Positions 22,033 through 32,457 of a DNA stretch of 64,000 bases are shown here, piece after piece. A program made the position numbers and the translations under genes. The notes beneath the pieces were generated by a model. That model worked only from the letters and a program-made list of their open reading frames with translations. It was not told the origin of the DNA and did no database searches. Position 1 is the stretch's first letter. Each line of letters opens with the position of its first letter. This DNA is from Fistulifera solaris (Eukaryota; Bacillariophyta; Bacillariophyceae; Naviculales; Stauroneidaceae), in the NCBI GenBank assembly GCA_030295235.1, contig AP026137.1:930001-994000 (forward strand), in the 5' to 3' direction.

Positions 22033-22965
22033 ATGGGACCTCCGACACTGTGGCAGAGTTTTCGACAGATCATCGGACGCGCGATGCGAGAAACAGGACA
22101 AGCGATGGATCGTGTCGGAGTTAAAACTGCCATGTTAGCCGTCACTAAACATGATTTTTACGACGATCCAGTACGATTTGAAGATCATTTAAGTCGTCAC
22201 CGTCAACTGTTTCCGTTATTGACCGCGGGAAGACCTGTCGTACATCCAGAAGTGGCATACATCGCACCTTGCGCGACATTGATAGGGAGCGTTCGTGTCG
22301 GGCCCGGAAGCAGTATTTGGTATGGAGCTATTATAAGAGCGGACGCTTGCGAAAATGCCGAATCCTTCAAAAAGACGGATGAAGAAATACTGGCGGAGGA
22401 ATTGGAGACTTGGAAACTGCCGGAGAAAGACAACAGGGACGACTCTCTCACAGGAGGCGGAGTTTACATCGGAGAAAACACAAACATTCAAGATGCTTGC
22501 ATAATTACGGCCAAAGCAGATCACTGTCGAATAGGAAACGGGGTCACGGTAGGCCATTTAGCACAGATACATAGCGCAACCATTGAGGATTTTTGTTTGA
22601 TTGGAATGGGGTCCATTATTCAAGAAGGGGCGACTATCAGCAGGGAAACACTCATTGCTGCTGGGACAGTTGTTACAAAGGGACAAGTGATTGGTGCAGG
22701 AGAGCTTTGGATGGGAAATCCTGCTAGGAAGGTTCGTGATCTAACTGACAAAGAGAGAGAACGTTTACATTATCAAAGCAATGAGTACGTCACGGTTGCT
22801 TTGGGACATCAAGGGACTATGCAGCTGGGAGGAAATCTTTCCGAGTCAATGCTACTGTCTCAGGGGCAAGTGGATGATTCACAAGTCGGCGAACGAGAGG
22901 TGGAACAGATCGATTCCACATCCATATCTAAAGAGTCTGTTCCTGTGGCTGCTTCGAATCCATAG
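22033..22965 (+). CDS. Gamma-type carbonic anhydrase-like subunit of mitochondrial complex I
   Basis: The protein is 310 residues. The N-terminus (RAMRETGQAMDRVGV, LSRHRQ) matches plant gamma-CA subunits, followed by the left-handed beta-helix hexapeptides (PCATLIGSVRVGPGSSIWYG, GENTNIQDACIITAK, GNGVTVGHLAQIHSATIEDF). In plants and algae these form a domain on the membrane arm of complex I. Two zinc-ligand histidines are present (VGHLAQIH). The third, normally in LVHVAK, is replaced (IITAK), as in the inactive gamma-CA-like type. An acidic insert of about 35 residues (near residues 105-140) splits the helix between IRAD and GVYIGEN. Catalysis is therefore doubtful and a structural role more likely. 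No frame problems. Confidence 0.9.
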   Translation: MGPPTLWQSFRQIIGRAMRETGQAMDRVGVKTAMLAVTKHDFYDDPVRFEDHLSRHRQLFPLLTAGRPVVHPEVAYIAPCATLIGSVRVGPGSSIWYGAIIRADACENAESFKKTDEEILAEELETWKLPEKDNRDDSLTGGGVYIGENTNIQDACIITAKADHCRIGNGVTVGHLAQIHSATIEDFCLIGMGSIIQEGATISRETLIAAGTVVTKGQVIGAGELWMGNPARKVRDLTDKERERLHYQSNEYVTVALGHQGTMQLGGNLSESMLLSQGQVDDSQVGEREVEQIDSTSISKESVPVAASNP

Positions 22966-23050
22966 CTTGTACCTCCCAATTCCAACGCCCAACTCGCTTT
23001 GGCTTATAAAACTATGAACATAGATTAATTGGTACCTGGTACTCATTTTA

Positions 23051-26000
23051 TTATTTATTTTTCTTTTGAAAACCAGCCAATACCGATTTCGACCACAAAG
23101 ACGACCCGGACTTGTTAGGTTGTGGGGGAGTGACACGCCGACTCGCTCCCGGATTGTCTGTCACGGCAAAATTGCTTCTCGATTGACTATTCTCCGAAGT
23201 GGCGCGAAAGACAACATGATTAAATGAAATGCTGGTACTTTGTTGATGCATTCGCGTCTCTGAAGAAGTCGCAGCGCCCGTTTTAACAAACGAGGTGCGG
23301 CTTTTGGAACGACGATTAGCCTGCAAAGCGATAGCAAGACTTCCACCGGCCTGAAAAACTTCCCCGAAAATTCCCTTTTTCTGTCGCTTACTTCCACTGG
23401 TCTCCGATGCAGATTTACTAGCAGTCGATGACACGCTCCGCTTTCTCGCTAGTCCGTTCTAATGCGCCAATGTTAGAAACGTCAAGTAGTTACAATTGTA
23501 CGGACGCGATCGACGTACCTTCATTCTCTGTAAATCAGCCTTAATCATTTCATCATCGTCAATCAACTTAGACCGAGAGAATTCTTCATCATGTCCATGG
23601 GCATCTATCAGTCGCTGCATTCGAGCACGTTTGGAAAATCGCTTTGCGAGCCTCTCTTGTTCACGTTCTTCTTCTGTTTGCTTATCATCGTGCTCTCCGT
23701 CCCCTGATTCTTTTTCGTCGTCCTCCTCGTCACTTGAAAAATCTTCCTCGACCTCGACAGAGCTTCTGTGCAGAAAACGATCTTTGAGCATTTTGTCGAG
23801 AAGCGCGTTCTCGTCTTCTTCCTCATCATCGCTGTCCTTTTTTACGGCTTCATCGTCGCTGTCGAGCTCGTCATCATTCAAGAGACCTAATCTTTTTGCG
23901 TCCTCGCGATTGTCAGCTGCCACAAGCTGATCGAACCTATGAATACCGCGAGCACTTCCTCCAGCAATGCCACCGCGACGGCCGTCATAACCATCTCGCA
24001 TCCTTCGAAGAATTTCTTTGTGGCGTTCTTTCTCTTCTTTCTTCTGCTGCTCCCTTCTTGCCCTTTCACCAGCGTCTTCGTCACCTTCATTATCTGATAG
24101 CTCATCAACGACATCATCCATATCTTCATCATCGTCGGGAAGATTGTCTTCGTCCTCTTCATCGTCATTCTTCTTCTTGTGAATCTTGAAACCGAAATCC
24201 TCGAGTCCGGCAACTTCCTCTTCCTCCTCTTCTTCGGCTTCTTCTTCGACGAGACCACCTTTGCCTCGTTTCTTAAGTCGCTTCAGCTTTTCTTCTTCGC
24301 GTTTAAGCATTGCCTTCCATGCAGCGTTTCGCGGTCCCTTCGGCTTTTCAGGCTCAGTCTCTGTATGATCCCCTATTTGAGTTTCTTCTCCGTCTTCACC
24401 AGGATCGCTGTGCGCTTCCCCATCGTTATCATCGTTGCTTGTGGATTCTGCGAGTGTCACTTCAGCCGAGTCATCGTTACTGTGAATATTTGAATTCTCT
24501 TTGCTCTCGACAAGGTTTACGGCGATTCTGATTCCGTCGCCATCTTCGTGATCCACCTGATTCGACGCGGAAACAGATGAAGTATCAGTGGGAGGAGCCG
24601 GTACCGCGTCGTGTTCATCCGCGACACTACCAGCGACCTTTTTACTTGCTGACTCGACCTCATCCTCGTCAAGGTGACTTGTTTCGTCGACAGGGTTGGA
24701 GTCTGATGTGAGAACGCCCATCTCGCGGGCCATGGCGATTTCTTCGTCCTCTCCGTCTTCGTCCGTAGGCTTTTCGTCGTCGTGATTTTCGGGACTTTCT
24801 TCGTCATCGGGTGGGCTCTGCTGCTCCTCCTCCTCTTCTTCGTAATTCACACCGAGCTGCAACAAACGTTCTTGTCTCAATTCGCTTTCCTTCAAACGCT
24901 CCTGCTCTCGTGCCAGCTGCAACTGCCGCTTTCTTTCTTCAAGCTGCACACAATCTTGGATATGTTCCTGTTCGTTCTTGTAGCCCAATTCCTGGGCGAG
25001 CCACAAGTTACCCATTTTCTGATGCTTCGATTTCAATTGACGTTTCAAATTAGCAAGACTGCGGTTGGGTGAGATTGCGGGCTCCTTCCGGTGACCAGCC
25101 AGTTTAGGACTCGACAACTCCAACAACGACAAAACATCTCTCTTGACCTTTTTCGGACTGTTACGTGTCACCATAAGCGTCTTGGTTGGGCCAGTGATTT
25201 CAAGATCATCGTCGCTATCACTATCACTTGAATGGTCGTCATCGATAGGTACCTTGTCGGTCGTGTTGTCGATGGGATCTGCTTCGGGCTTGTTTGCTTG
25301 TACTGTTTCTACGGGCTCCGGTTTGATAATTGGCTGTGCCTGCAGTACATTCCATCGCTTCTGATCCAATTTTTGCCACAAGCTCACACGGTTGGATAGT
25401 CGCTCGCGCAATTGATCGTCCGTTTGAGTTTCAAACTTGGCTGCAATTTGTTCCGCGCGCTCCTGATCTTTCGATTCATACTGTAGCTCTTCATTGCGTA
25501 CACGCAATTCTTGCATACGCTTTTTGCGCAACTGCTCTGCTTGGATGCGTAAAGCTGATTTCTGTAAGCTTTTGTTGAGCTTCTTACGCCGAGTCCTTTC
25601 GCTGGCTAATCTGCGTGTTCGTTTCGTTGCGACCGCTCGAGTTCGTTTTGCTTTCGATGCACGCGGCTTGCGAGCGTCCGGTTCGTATTCGTCGTCGGCG
25701 TCTCCAATTTCTTCTTCCTCTTCTTCGCCCGAAGCCTCCTCCTCACCATCGTCTCCTTCTTCATCAGAAGAGTCGTCCTCCTCGGAGCTTTCGTCCGACT
25801 TTTCCTCTTCTTGCTGGCGCTGCCAAGCGGTGATGAGTTCAACTAAACGCTGACGGACGGCCTTCTTGGTGGCTTTATCCAGCGGCACTCCGAGTCTCTC
25901 CAAAATCTGTTTGACGGTGACGGATCCTTTGTCGTCGACCTCATCAAAAAGCTTATCGGTAGCCATCAAAATCTTTTCCAAGGACGGGGCTTCATCTTCA

Positions 26001-26560
26001 TCCGAAGAGTCATCATTGTCTTCTTGTTCTTTGATGTGTAATGTTGCAGGCGCATATTTCGTGGGCGAACGCGACTTTTCCTCCGAGTTTGGAGGAGGCG
26101 GCGATGAACTGTCGTCATGCATAAATTCTTTCTCATCTTCATCATTGCTATTCTGTTCGACTTTATCGTGGTCGCTTCCAACACCATCTTCGGAACTGTC
26201 ATCACCAGGAATATGCGAGTCGTCGTCGCTTGCTTTCGCTGTTGAAGAATGATCTTTCTCGGAGTCATTAGCCTTTTCTTGCATTTTCGGTTCTGTGTCA
26301 ATCACCGGATTGATTGCCTCGTTCTGACTATCGTGCTGATCTACTTCGGCGTCTTCGTCCTCATCATCACTAGCGAGACCTTGAAAGGATCCGTCGTCAT
26401 CCCACAACGACGTCTTGGGCTGTTCTTCCAAGACCATGGGCGGCAATTCCTCCACATTCTCTTGGTTGTTGTGCGCCGTTTCGTCTGCCGCCTTACTTCC
26501 GAACGTACGGCGTCGTTGCACTAGGCGCTCATACGCCGTGCTCACCGTTTCTTCTGTCAT
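23051..26560 (-). CDS. Claspin/Mrc1-like replication checkpoint mediator
   Basis: A very acidic protein of 1149 residues in two exons: 23519-26560 and 23051-23458, with a 60-bp GT-AG intron at 23459-23518. Residues of about 750-900 match the MRC1-like domain: NAAWKAMLKREEEKLKRLKK, GGLVEEEAEEEEEEEVAGLE, RMRDGYDGRRGG, DELDSDDE. Claspin/Mrc1 travels with the replisome, couples helicase to polymerase and passes the stalled-fork signal from ATR/Mec1 to the effector kinase. Other regions are Ser/Asp/Glu-rich and disordered, with a basic central coiled coil. The start at 26560 (MTEETVS) is preferred to ATG 26737, whose extra 59 residues look like 5' UTR. The small second exon is basic and ends KSVLAGFQKKNK. 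Confidence 0.8.
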
Positions 26561-26972
26561 TGGATGAGTTTTGTGCTCCAAAGAGGTTCTTCGAGTTGGT
26601 AGGAATATGTTGTTTGTAATGCTATAACGATTTGTATAATAGTCTTTGTGAGGGGGAAGGATGATGCGAAGGAAAAAATGTTGTTGTCCTGCCGCAAAAG
26701 TTGGAGGGAGAGACGCGCCGGCGTGCACCTTATTCAAAACAAAAGGAAACCTACTTTTTTTACCATACTCTAGGAAGCCGGCAGACGATCGCGATCGGTG
26801 GGAAGTTTGCCTTCCAAAGCATTCTCGCCGCTTTGATTACGGTAACCTATCATCTGATCGGGGTTTGCTTTGCAAAGTTGCTTTTAATTGATGACATGGT
26901 AACAAGGCCTTTCCAACTGGACGGACTGTAATTATTTATGAACTCCTTTCCTCGCTCGGGAATATTCTTAGC

Positions 26973-27027
26973 TCATGACTGACATGCAGTCGTGGAAAAG
27001 GTAATCTACACTTTGGGCCATAGTAAA
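26973..27027 (-). repeat. Dispersed hairpin copy (reverse orientation)
   Basis: TCATGACTG...CAGTCGTGGA followed by ACACTTTGGGCCATAGT, the reverse complement of the CTATG-CCAAAGTGT motif that accompanies other copies. Confidence 0.7.
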
Positions 27028-27183
27028 GAATGGAAAAGAACGATCCGCAAGACTTTTAGCTAACAAAATCGATGCGTGCATTGCAAATATTGTCTACAAT
27101 CATAACATGCTAATAGGATAGAAAAGAGTGTGAAGTTTGTAATCATGAACTTCTTTCCTCGCTTATTATGGGGATTTTATTTT

Positions 27184-27206
27184 CTCGTGACTGAATGCAG
27201 TCGTCG
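27184..27206 (-). repeat. Dispersed hairpin copy (reverse orientation)
   Basis: CTCGTGACTG AATG CAGTCGTCG, about 210 bp after the previous copy; a CCCATAGT motif follows about 50 bp on. Confidence 0.6.
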
Positions 27207-27519
27207 TTGTGTCTAGAGAAAAAACGATAATATTTGCAAACCAATGATAACCCATAGTAAATGAGTGCAATTCCTGCTAAGAAATTCCATTTACAGAGGG
27301 TACAAACTAGGCTTTACTTAGCATACATTTCGTCCTAAAGGGTCCAAGGTGACTGGTCTTTTAAAAACTATACTTGATCTTCGGCGCTGTTGTACATTAG
27401 ATCGCACTTTTCAACTTAACTTTTTTGCTGTTATTTCGTCGATTACAGCGTGTGCTGCAGGGTCTTCATATCTATAAACCACATCCTGTCGATCCATTAG
27501 CAAAAGATATGACACTATT

Positions 27520-29240
27520 TCAAGTAATGGAGGATTCGGACGATTCGGTCAATTCAATTGTCGTTTCTTTGTTGTCTTCCGCATAATCGCCGTCGTCCGT
27601 CGAAAGTGTCTGCCGATTCAAATCATCCTGGCTCAGCATGGTATAAGTCGACAAAGCCACCAGTGTTCCTATCATTCCGACAACTCCGTACATTAGAATA
27701 GACGCTGAACTTCCCATCCACGCAACAGACTGACTCGCTAAGAACCCAGCAAAGACGGGACCCAGCGCTTTTGCAGCACTTCCACCCAGCATGGACAATC
27801 CGTTCATGGTGGCACGTTGTTCGGAAGGTACAGATCGATTGGTCAAGACCGTGATGCTAGTGAAGAAAACGAAGCCAAAGATGCGGTATATTGCCATCAT
27901 AATGGCCAAGAAGAAATAAGTGGTCCATTTCAAAGTACCCGCTTCCGAACCATGATTCATCAACACAGCCAGTGGCAGCAGCAAAAGTGCCGGTGAAGAC
28001 ACCAAGGCACCCATTCGGAGCGACCCTAGCAGTCCAAACCGATCGTATATGGTCGAATACAAGAAGTACTGAAACGAGATGAAGATGAGTCCGACAAGTG
28101 CTAGTATTTCTCCGATTTCTTTTTCTGACAGCCCAAAGCCAGCCACTTGCGACATGCAAAACAAAGGAAACAACTCATCGACGGTCAAACCGACAAACGA
28201 GTAGACCCAATAGATCAATAATGAAATCCGGGTGACGCGGCGTGTCCAGAGATCTTTCATCGAAACCGTGTTGTCGGATTCCTTTTCGGGTATTGACGCT
28301 TCGACGAACACTCCTATATCCGAATCGTGTTCTTTCAAGACGGGAACCGTTTGATACCGCGTTGATCGTTTGCAACACCGACAAAGCACTTGAGTTGCAT
28401 CCTGCAGCAGGAGTCGGGGGTCACGCAGTCTGGAAGTAGGTAGCGTTTCTGCCACAAAGAGGTAGACCAGGAGCGCTGCTATCAAACATAGGACCGCTCC
28501 AAGTAGATTGGGTAACAAGAACGGATATGCTTTTAAGATCCAGCCGATCCATCCTTGTCGTAACCATTGCACCGACGCATATTGCTTCTGAGGTTCTGCG
28601 AGAATTCCTGATACAACCGGTGACACTAGAAAGCCGAATCCCCACATGCCAATCACCAAACTCATCATATCCGTTTCATCCTTTTCATTACCTCGACATA
28701 TTTCGGATACGATTGTTTTCAGTGTCGCTACAATGCCGTTGGAGAGGCCCAACGAAAATCGAAAGACCAAGGCCCACGTAAATTGTCGCGATGTTCCAAA
28801 GCCCAAGGAAAACACGGCCGATAACAGTAGCGACGATAATAAAACAAAGACCCGTCCGTATCGATCGGCTGCCATTCCCCAAGGCAAAGAAGTAAACGCC
28901 CGACCCGCCATGAAGGACGCCGCAATGAAACCCGCGTATTTGCCGCACGTCTCGGAATTAATTCCGTCAATCAACTCAATGGCCATGTATCCCGCATACG
29001 GAACGACGGAAATGAGTAAATCTTTACAAGGAAGTAGACGTCACAAAGGAGCGAATGAATGTATATCGGGAGGAGCAAGAGGTGAGTGAGGCGGATGTCA
29101 AACAGAATCGAGAGTAGTTGCGCGACTGGAAACGTACAAGAATGTGTGAGCATACATAAACATAATGCTATTGTGATGCTTCTTTTACTTTGATTGCTGA
29201 ATTCGAGAGAGATGGTATGAATATTACTGTTTTCCGCCAT
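27520..29240 (-). CDS. Major facilitator superfamily transporter (5' end uncertain)
   Basis: About twelve membrane segments, with the MFS motif-A loop WGMAADRYGRVFVLL between TM2 and TM3. It resembles the zinc-induced-facilitator/tetracycline-resistance-like branch. A tail rich in Asp/Glu/Ser follows TM12. The unbroken frame begins at 28986 (MAIELIDG) but that start lacks most of TM1. Adding one base to three T at 29023-29025 joins an upstream frame (CDVYFLVKDLLISVVPYAGY) and allows a start at 29240, for 573 residues. This 5' repair is an inference and a short intron remains possible. The substrate is unknown. Confidence 0.75.
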
Positions 29241-29408
29241 GGTTTCCTCTCTATGACAAAGTAGTCTATGATAAGCTTTTATGAAAGAATAATGACGATG
29301 TCGTCCAGCAAAATAAAATGAGCCACAAAAGAAAGAAAATGAACAAAAATGCAGCAGTCACGCGTCACGCGACAGGTGCGCGACCGCGCGCCAAATGCAC
29401 GCTTCACT

Positions 29409-29460
29409 ATATAGTCGAAAGTGTAAGCTAACTTATCCACGACTGCACTTCAGTCATGAA
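29409..29460 (+). repeat. Dispersed hairpin copy with its upstream motif
   Basis: CTATATAGTCGAAAGTGTAA is followed by CCACGACTGCACTTCAGTCATGA-type inverted arms. Confidence 0.7.
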
Positions 29461-29640
29461 TTTGATGTCGTTTGAGCCTGTTTGAGCGATAAAATGCTAC
29501 TTACAATGCGTCTTTTTAGCATATAAACTAAACCTATGAATCGCTGTTGCATTTGAATGGTCATTAACAGCGTTTTCGTTACACACCACGTCAATTTATT
29601 TACATCGAAAAGCATTGCGGAACGCTAATATCCGTATATA

Positions 29641-29697
29641 CTATGATCCAAAGTGCAATGGTCCGGATTTTTCCACGACTGTGTTTTAGTCATGAAT
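29641..29697 (+). repeat. Dispersed hairpin copy with its upstream motif
   Basis: CTATGATCCAAAGTGCAATG is followed by TCCACGACTG and TAGTCATGA arms with a short loop. CTTTCGAGCCACAATGCTAG follows and is also seen near other copies. Confidence 0.7.
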
Positions 29698-29956
29698 GAA
29701 TCATATTACTCCGAGTATTTCTTTCGAGCCACAATGCTAGACCTACAGTAAAAGCATTCACCAAGATTTTCTGGAAGTGTTTTTTTAGCTGCGTGTTTGT
29801 CTGCGTCGCACCTTTCTTTCTTTCGTTATTCATTCGCTTCGCGATTGTTGCCTTATTTCAAATACCTTGAATAGATCCTTACCGCAAGCTTTCCCTAAAC
29901 TAAAATTGACACACTAAAACTACAGCGCAGCTACAACAGCAGAAGGAACAGCACAA

Positions 29957-30938
29957 ATGGCAAAAAGAAAGTCCTCTTAATGGGCAAAGCCCACTCGGGC
30001 AAGACGAGTATGCGCTCGATTATCTTTGCCAACTTCTTGGCGCGTGATACGACACGTCTCAGTCCAACGTTAGACGTCGAACATCATCATGTGCGCTTTT
30101 TGGGTGACTTGGTGTTGAATTTGTGGGATTGTGGAGGACAAGATGCCTTTTACGAATCGTACTTTGAACGCGATCGAGAAACAATCTTTCGCTCCGTCGA
30201 ATTGCTCATTTACGTCTTTGACATTGAATCGGAAACGCCCGTCAAAGATTTTGATCACTTTTGTGGAGTCCTCGAAGCCATTGAAGAAAATAGTCCCGAT
30301 GCCCGCATCTTTGTTTTGGTGCACAAGATGGACTTAGTGGCGGTGGAAGATCGAGAAGCGATCTTGCAAGAACGTAAGCAGTTGATTGAAGAGTCGTGTA
30401 AAAATTGTGGTGTGGAGCATTTTCAGTGCTTTGGGACTAGTATCTGGGATGAAACCTTGTACAAGGCCTGGAGTGAGATCGTTACAAACCTCATTCCCAA
30501 CTTGAGTTTGTTGGAAACGCATTTGAATAACTTTTGTCGTATTTGTGATGCGGATGAAGTGGTTCTTTTGAGAGGGCCACATTCTTGGTCATTGCACACG
30601 CACAAAGCGAGGACGCAGTGTCACCGGACGATGATACTACGGATCCGACTACGTGGGATGAGCACAAACATATTCACCGCACGCCTCACTTTGATGCTCA
30701 CCGCTTTGAAAAAATTTCGAATATTGTCAAGCAGTTCAAATTATCTTGTGGAAAGGCTCAGTCCCAGTTTCAAGGAATGGAAGTGCGTAACAGTCGATTT
30801 GCGGCATACATTGATGCCTTTACGGCGAATACGTACATCATGGTGATTGTTTCCAACCCGATGGTGCAAACCCAAGCCACCATTCTCAACATACAGAACG
30901 CTCGAAATTTGTTTGAAAAGTTCATTCCGCGTATTTAA
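29957..30938 (+). CDS. RRAGA: RagA/Gtr1 small GTPase of the TORC1 pathway (frame breaks)
   Basis: Very close to animal RagA. G1 is [18 protein letters not shown], then [14 protein letters not shown]3 WDCGGQD, G4 HKMD, and [13 protein letters not shown]; then the roadblock-type C-terminus ([32 protein letters not shown]). RagA pairs with RagC/D at the lysosome or vacuole and recruits TORC1 when amino acids are present. Four T at 30566-30569 need a fifth to join the GTPase and C-terminal parts ([15 protein letters not shown]). A start at 29957 ([11 protein letters not shown]) requires a sixth A at 29962-29966; otherwise translation begins at 29980 (MGKAHSG), losing the first strand. The repaired length is 327 residues, as expected for the family. 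Confidence 0.9.
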
Positions 30939-31118
30939 AGTTGATAAGCGGCTAATTGATTACGCGCGTCAAAAAAGTGCGAGAAGATGGGGCAATTTGG
31001 TTTTTTGTGTCGTTAAAAATAAAGCAAGTTCTTTGTAAATTTGTCTGTCTAAAGCGTAGAGTGTTTCGAGAGTCCTTCATCAACCATACGATCATTTTTC
31101 TGCTTCATTAGTCACTCT

Positions 31119-31424
31119 TTACAAAATCGCCTCACTTTCTTTCGTAACACCGCCAAATTTAGCCACTTCCTTGGCGTTTTCGCGGAAACCCATGAGTCTT
31201 CCGCGTGTGTTTTGCATCGCCACTAAACTACCAAAGGTCATTCCAATGCCTGCCATAAGACCTGCCATTCCAAATCGAGCCGGTCGTCCGACCATAAAGC
31301 CATATCCCCAACTCGCTACCGTAACACCTGCCCATTGCAAGTAATCAGAAGTTCGGATTGCCTTGATGCAATCGTCCACTGTTGGACTTTCTTTGACGAC
31401 GGGAAATTTTGCGACGGGGGCCAT
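31119..31424 (-). CDS. NADH:ubiquinone oxidoreductase 21-kDa-type subunit (NUXM-like, complex I)
   Basis: 101 residues. The motifs PVVKESPTVDDCIKAIRTSD, VGRPARFG and AMQNTRGRLMGFRENA match the small complex I subunit of plants and fungi (20.9/21-kDa, NUXM), which ends in a QNS-GRLMGF-type motif after two short membrane segments. Here the segments lie at about residues 32-47 and 53-70. It belongs to the membrane arm of complex I in the inner mitochondrial membrane. The intact single exon is convergent with RagA. It is the second complex I-related gene in the window. Confidence 0.8.
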   Translation of the reverse strand: MAPVAKFPVVKESPTVDDCIKAIRTSDYLQWAGVTVASWGYGFMVGRPARFGMAGLMAGIGMTFGSLVAMQNTRGRLMGFRENAKEVAKFGGVTKESEAIL

Positions 31425-31646
31425 AATGCTGCAATAATATTAAGCGATGATGAGGCAGATTATAAAATAGAAACTTGTTCGTAACTTGCGCTGTATAATT
31501 GCAACAACAGGTTTTTGTTCGAAATTGTAAATTGTAAAGTCAAGCAGAGATGCGATGCAACAAGCAACGCAAACGCAACATAACACAATAATACAGCGTA
31601 ATGACGCAGTGATGGACAGACCTTGATGGGGAAGGGTGTTGGAAAC

Positions 31647-31723
31647 GACGTTAAAATTTTAAAATTCTGCCTCGCCGTAGGCTCTACGTAGAAACTTGTA
31701 CTGAGAGGCAGAATTTTAACGTC
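31647..31723. repeat. Long inverted repeat (19-bp arms)
   Basis: GACGTTAAAATTCTGCCTC-type arms face each other across about 31 bases. The left arm carries an extra 8 bases (TTTAAAAT). The loop contains GGCTCTACGTAGAAAC. It could be a small foldback element or a structured transcript end; no neighbour explains it. Confidence 0.7.
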
Positions 31724-31889
31724 CTTTCACTTGCTAGCACAACATCATTCAAAATAAAAAAATACATCTTCCTTACTTGGTAAGTCAACTACTCTCTAGT
31801 AGCATACGGTTAAATGCACCTCGACCTTGCCCTCGACAATAATTCACAAATGCTTTCTTTGTCCCCAAGAAAGGTAAAAGCAAAATAAA

Positions 31890-31947
31890 CTTTACTGTGG
31901 TCCGAAGTGTTTTCCGTTTTTCACCACGACTTGGTGTTCAGTCATGA
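31890..31947 (+). repeat. Dispersed hairpin copy with its upstream motif
   Basis: TACTGTGGTCCGAAGTGTTT followed by CACGACTTGGTGTTCAGTCATGA-type arms with mismatches. Confidence 0.65.
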
Positions 31948-32251
31948 GTCACGACAGCTTGCTCATTTCAGAAGTTTTGTACTCGCCTTAGCAAAGGTTT
32001 TTGTAAGTCTTCAATACGAAATTACGCAAACTGCAGAGTTGATAGCCTTCGAATAAGCAATGTTTATATACCAGTAGCATGTATATGTATGAGGTTACTA
32101 TATGCTTGAGAGTAAAGGACATTTTCCAAGACTCGATTCAGTCAGGAACTGCCTCTTTTCTTTGCCATTACTGGTATTATTTTTGCTATTATTATTTGTA
32201 GAGCTCAGCAACCCCGAACTGCTTATATTGTTATCAGTTACTCCTACTATA

Positions 32252-32449
32252 ATGCCGATGACATTTCGCGAGAGGCTGGCGTGGCTGGGGCGCATGCCGA
32301 CACATTACCGAATATTATTTTGTTCTCAATTGATGTTTACCGCCGTTGCAATACGCTACCGAATCATTATTGTCGAACGGAGACGGAAAGAGTTGACAGA
32401 AGAGTCATCCTTGTCACCAGAAACACAAACGAATGATAAAATAGATTAA
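32252..32449 (+). CDS. Possible small single-pass membrane protein
   Basis: A 65-residue frame: MPMTFRERLAWLGRMPTHYR, then a hydrophobic segment (LFCSQLMFTAVAIRYRIIIV), then a charged tail. Net charge and layout resemble small mitochondrial inner-membrane assembly factors, but there is no recognisable family. It is convergent with thymidylate kinase only 8 bp away, which argues for a real transcription unit. The same frame is open back to 32102 with a hydrophobic stretch, so an earlier start is possible. Confidence 0.4.
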   Translation: MPMTFRERLAWLGRMPTHYRILFCSQLMFTAVAIRYRIIIVERRRKELTEESSLSPETQTNDKID

Positions 32450-32457
32450 GTGAAAAT

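Larger units (their letters stand above)
26561..27519. other. Gene-free stretch with two dispersed hairpins
   Basis: 959 bp without a credible gene. It contains two reversed members of the hairpin family (26973-27027 and 27184-27206) that share similar surroundings (AACTCCTTTCCTCGCT / AACTTCTTTCCTCGCT about 30 bp before each), so the segment holds two diverged copies of a roughly 210-bp block. Confidence 0.55.
29241..29956. other. Gene-free stretch with two dispersed hairpins
   Basis: 716 bp between MFS and RagA. It includes two hairpin-family copies about 235 bp apart, and nothing else recognisable. Confidence 0.5.
31425..32251. other. Gene-free stretch with an inverted repeat and one dispersed hairpin
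   Basis: 827 bp. It holds the inverted repeat at 31647-31723 and a hairpin-family copy at 31890-31947. No gene is seen. Confidence 0.5.

Noticed and set aside
23496-26252. Ser-rich frames antisense to the claspin-like gene
   Set aside because: They are complements of Glu/Asp codon runs on the other strand.
26661-26931. Two overlapping frames of 76 codons
   Set aside because: No motif, no support from context, and they begin inside the claspin 5' region.
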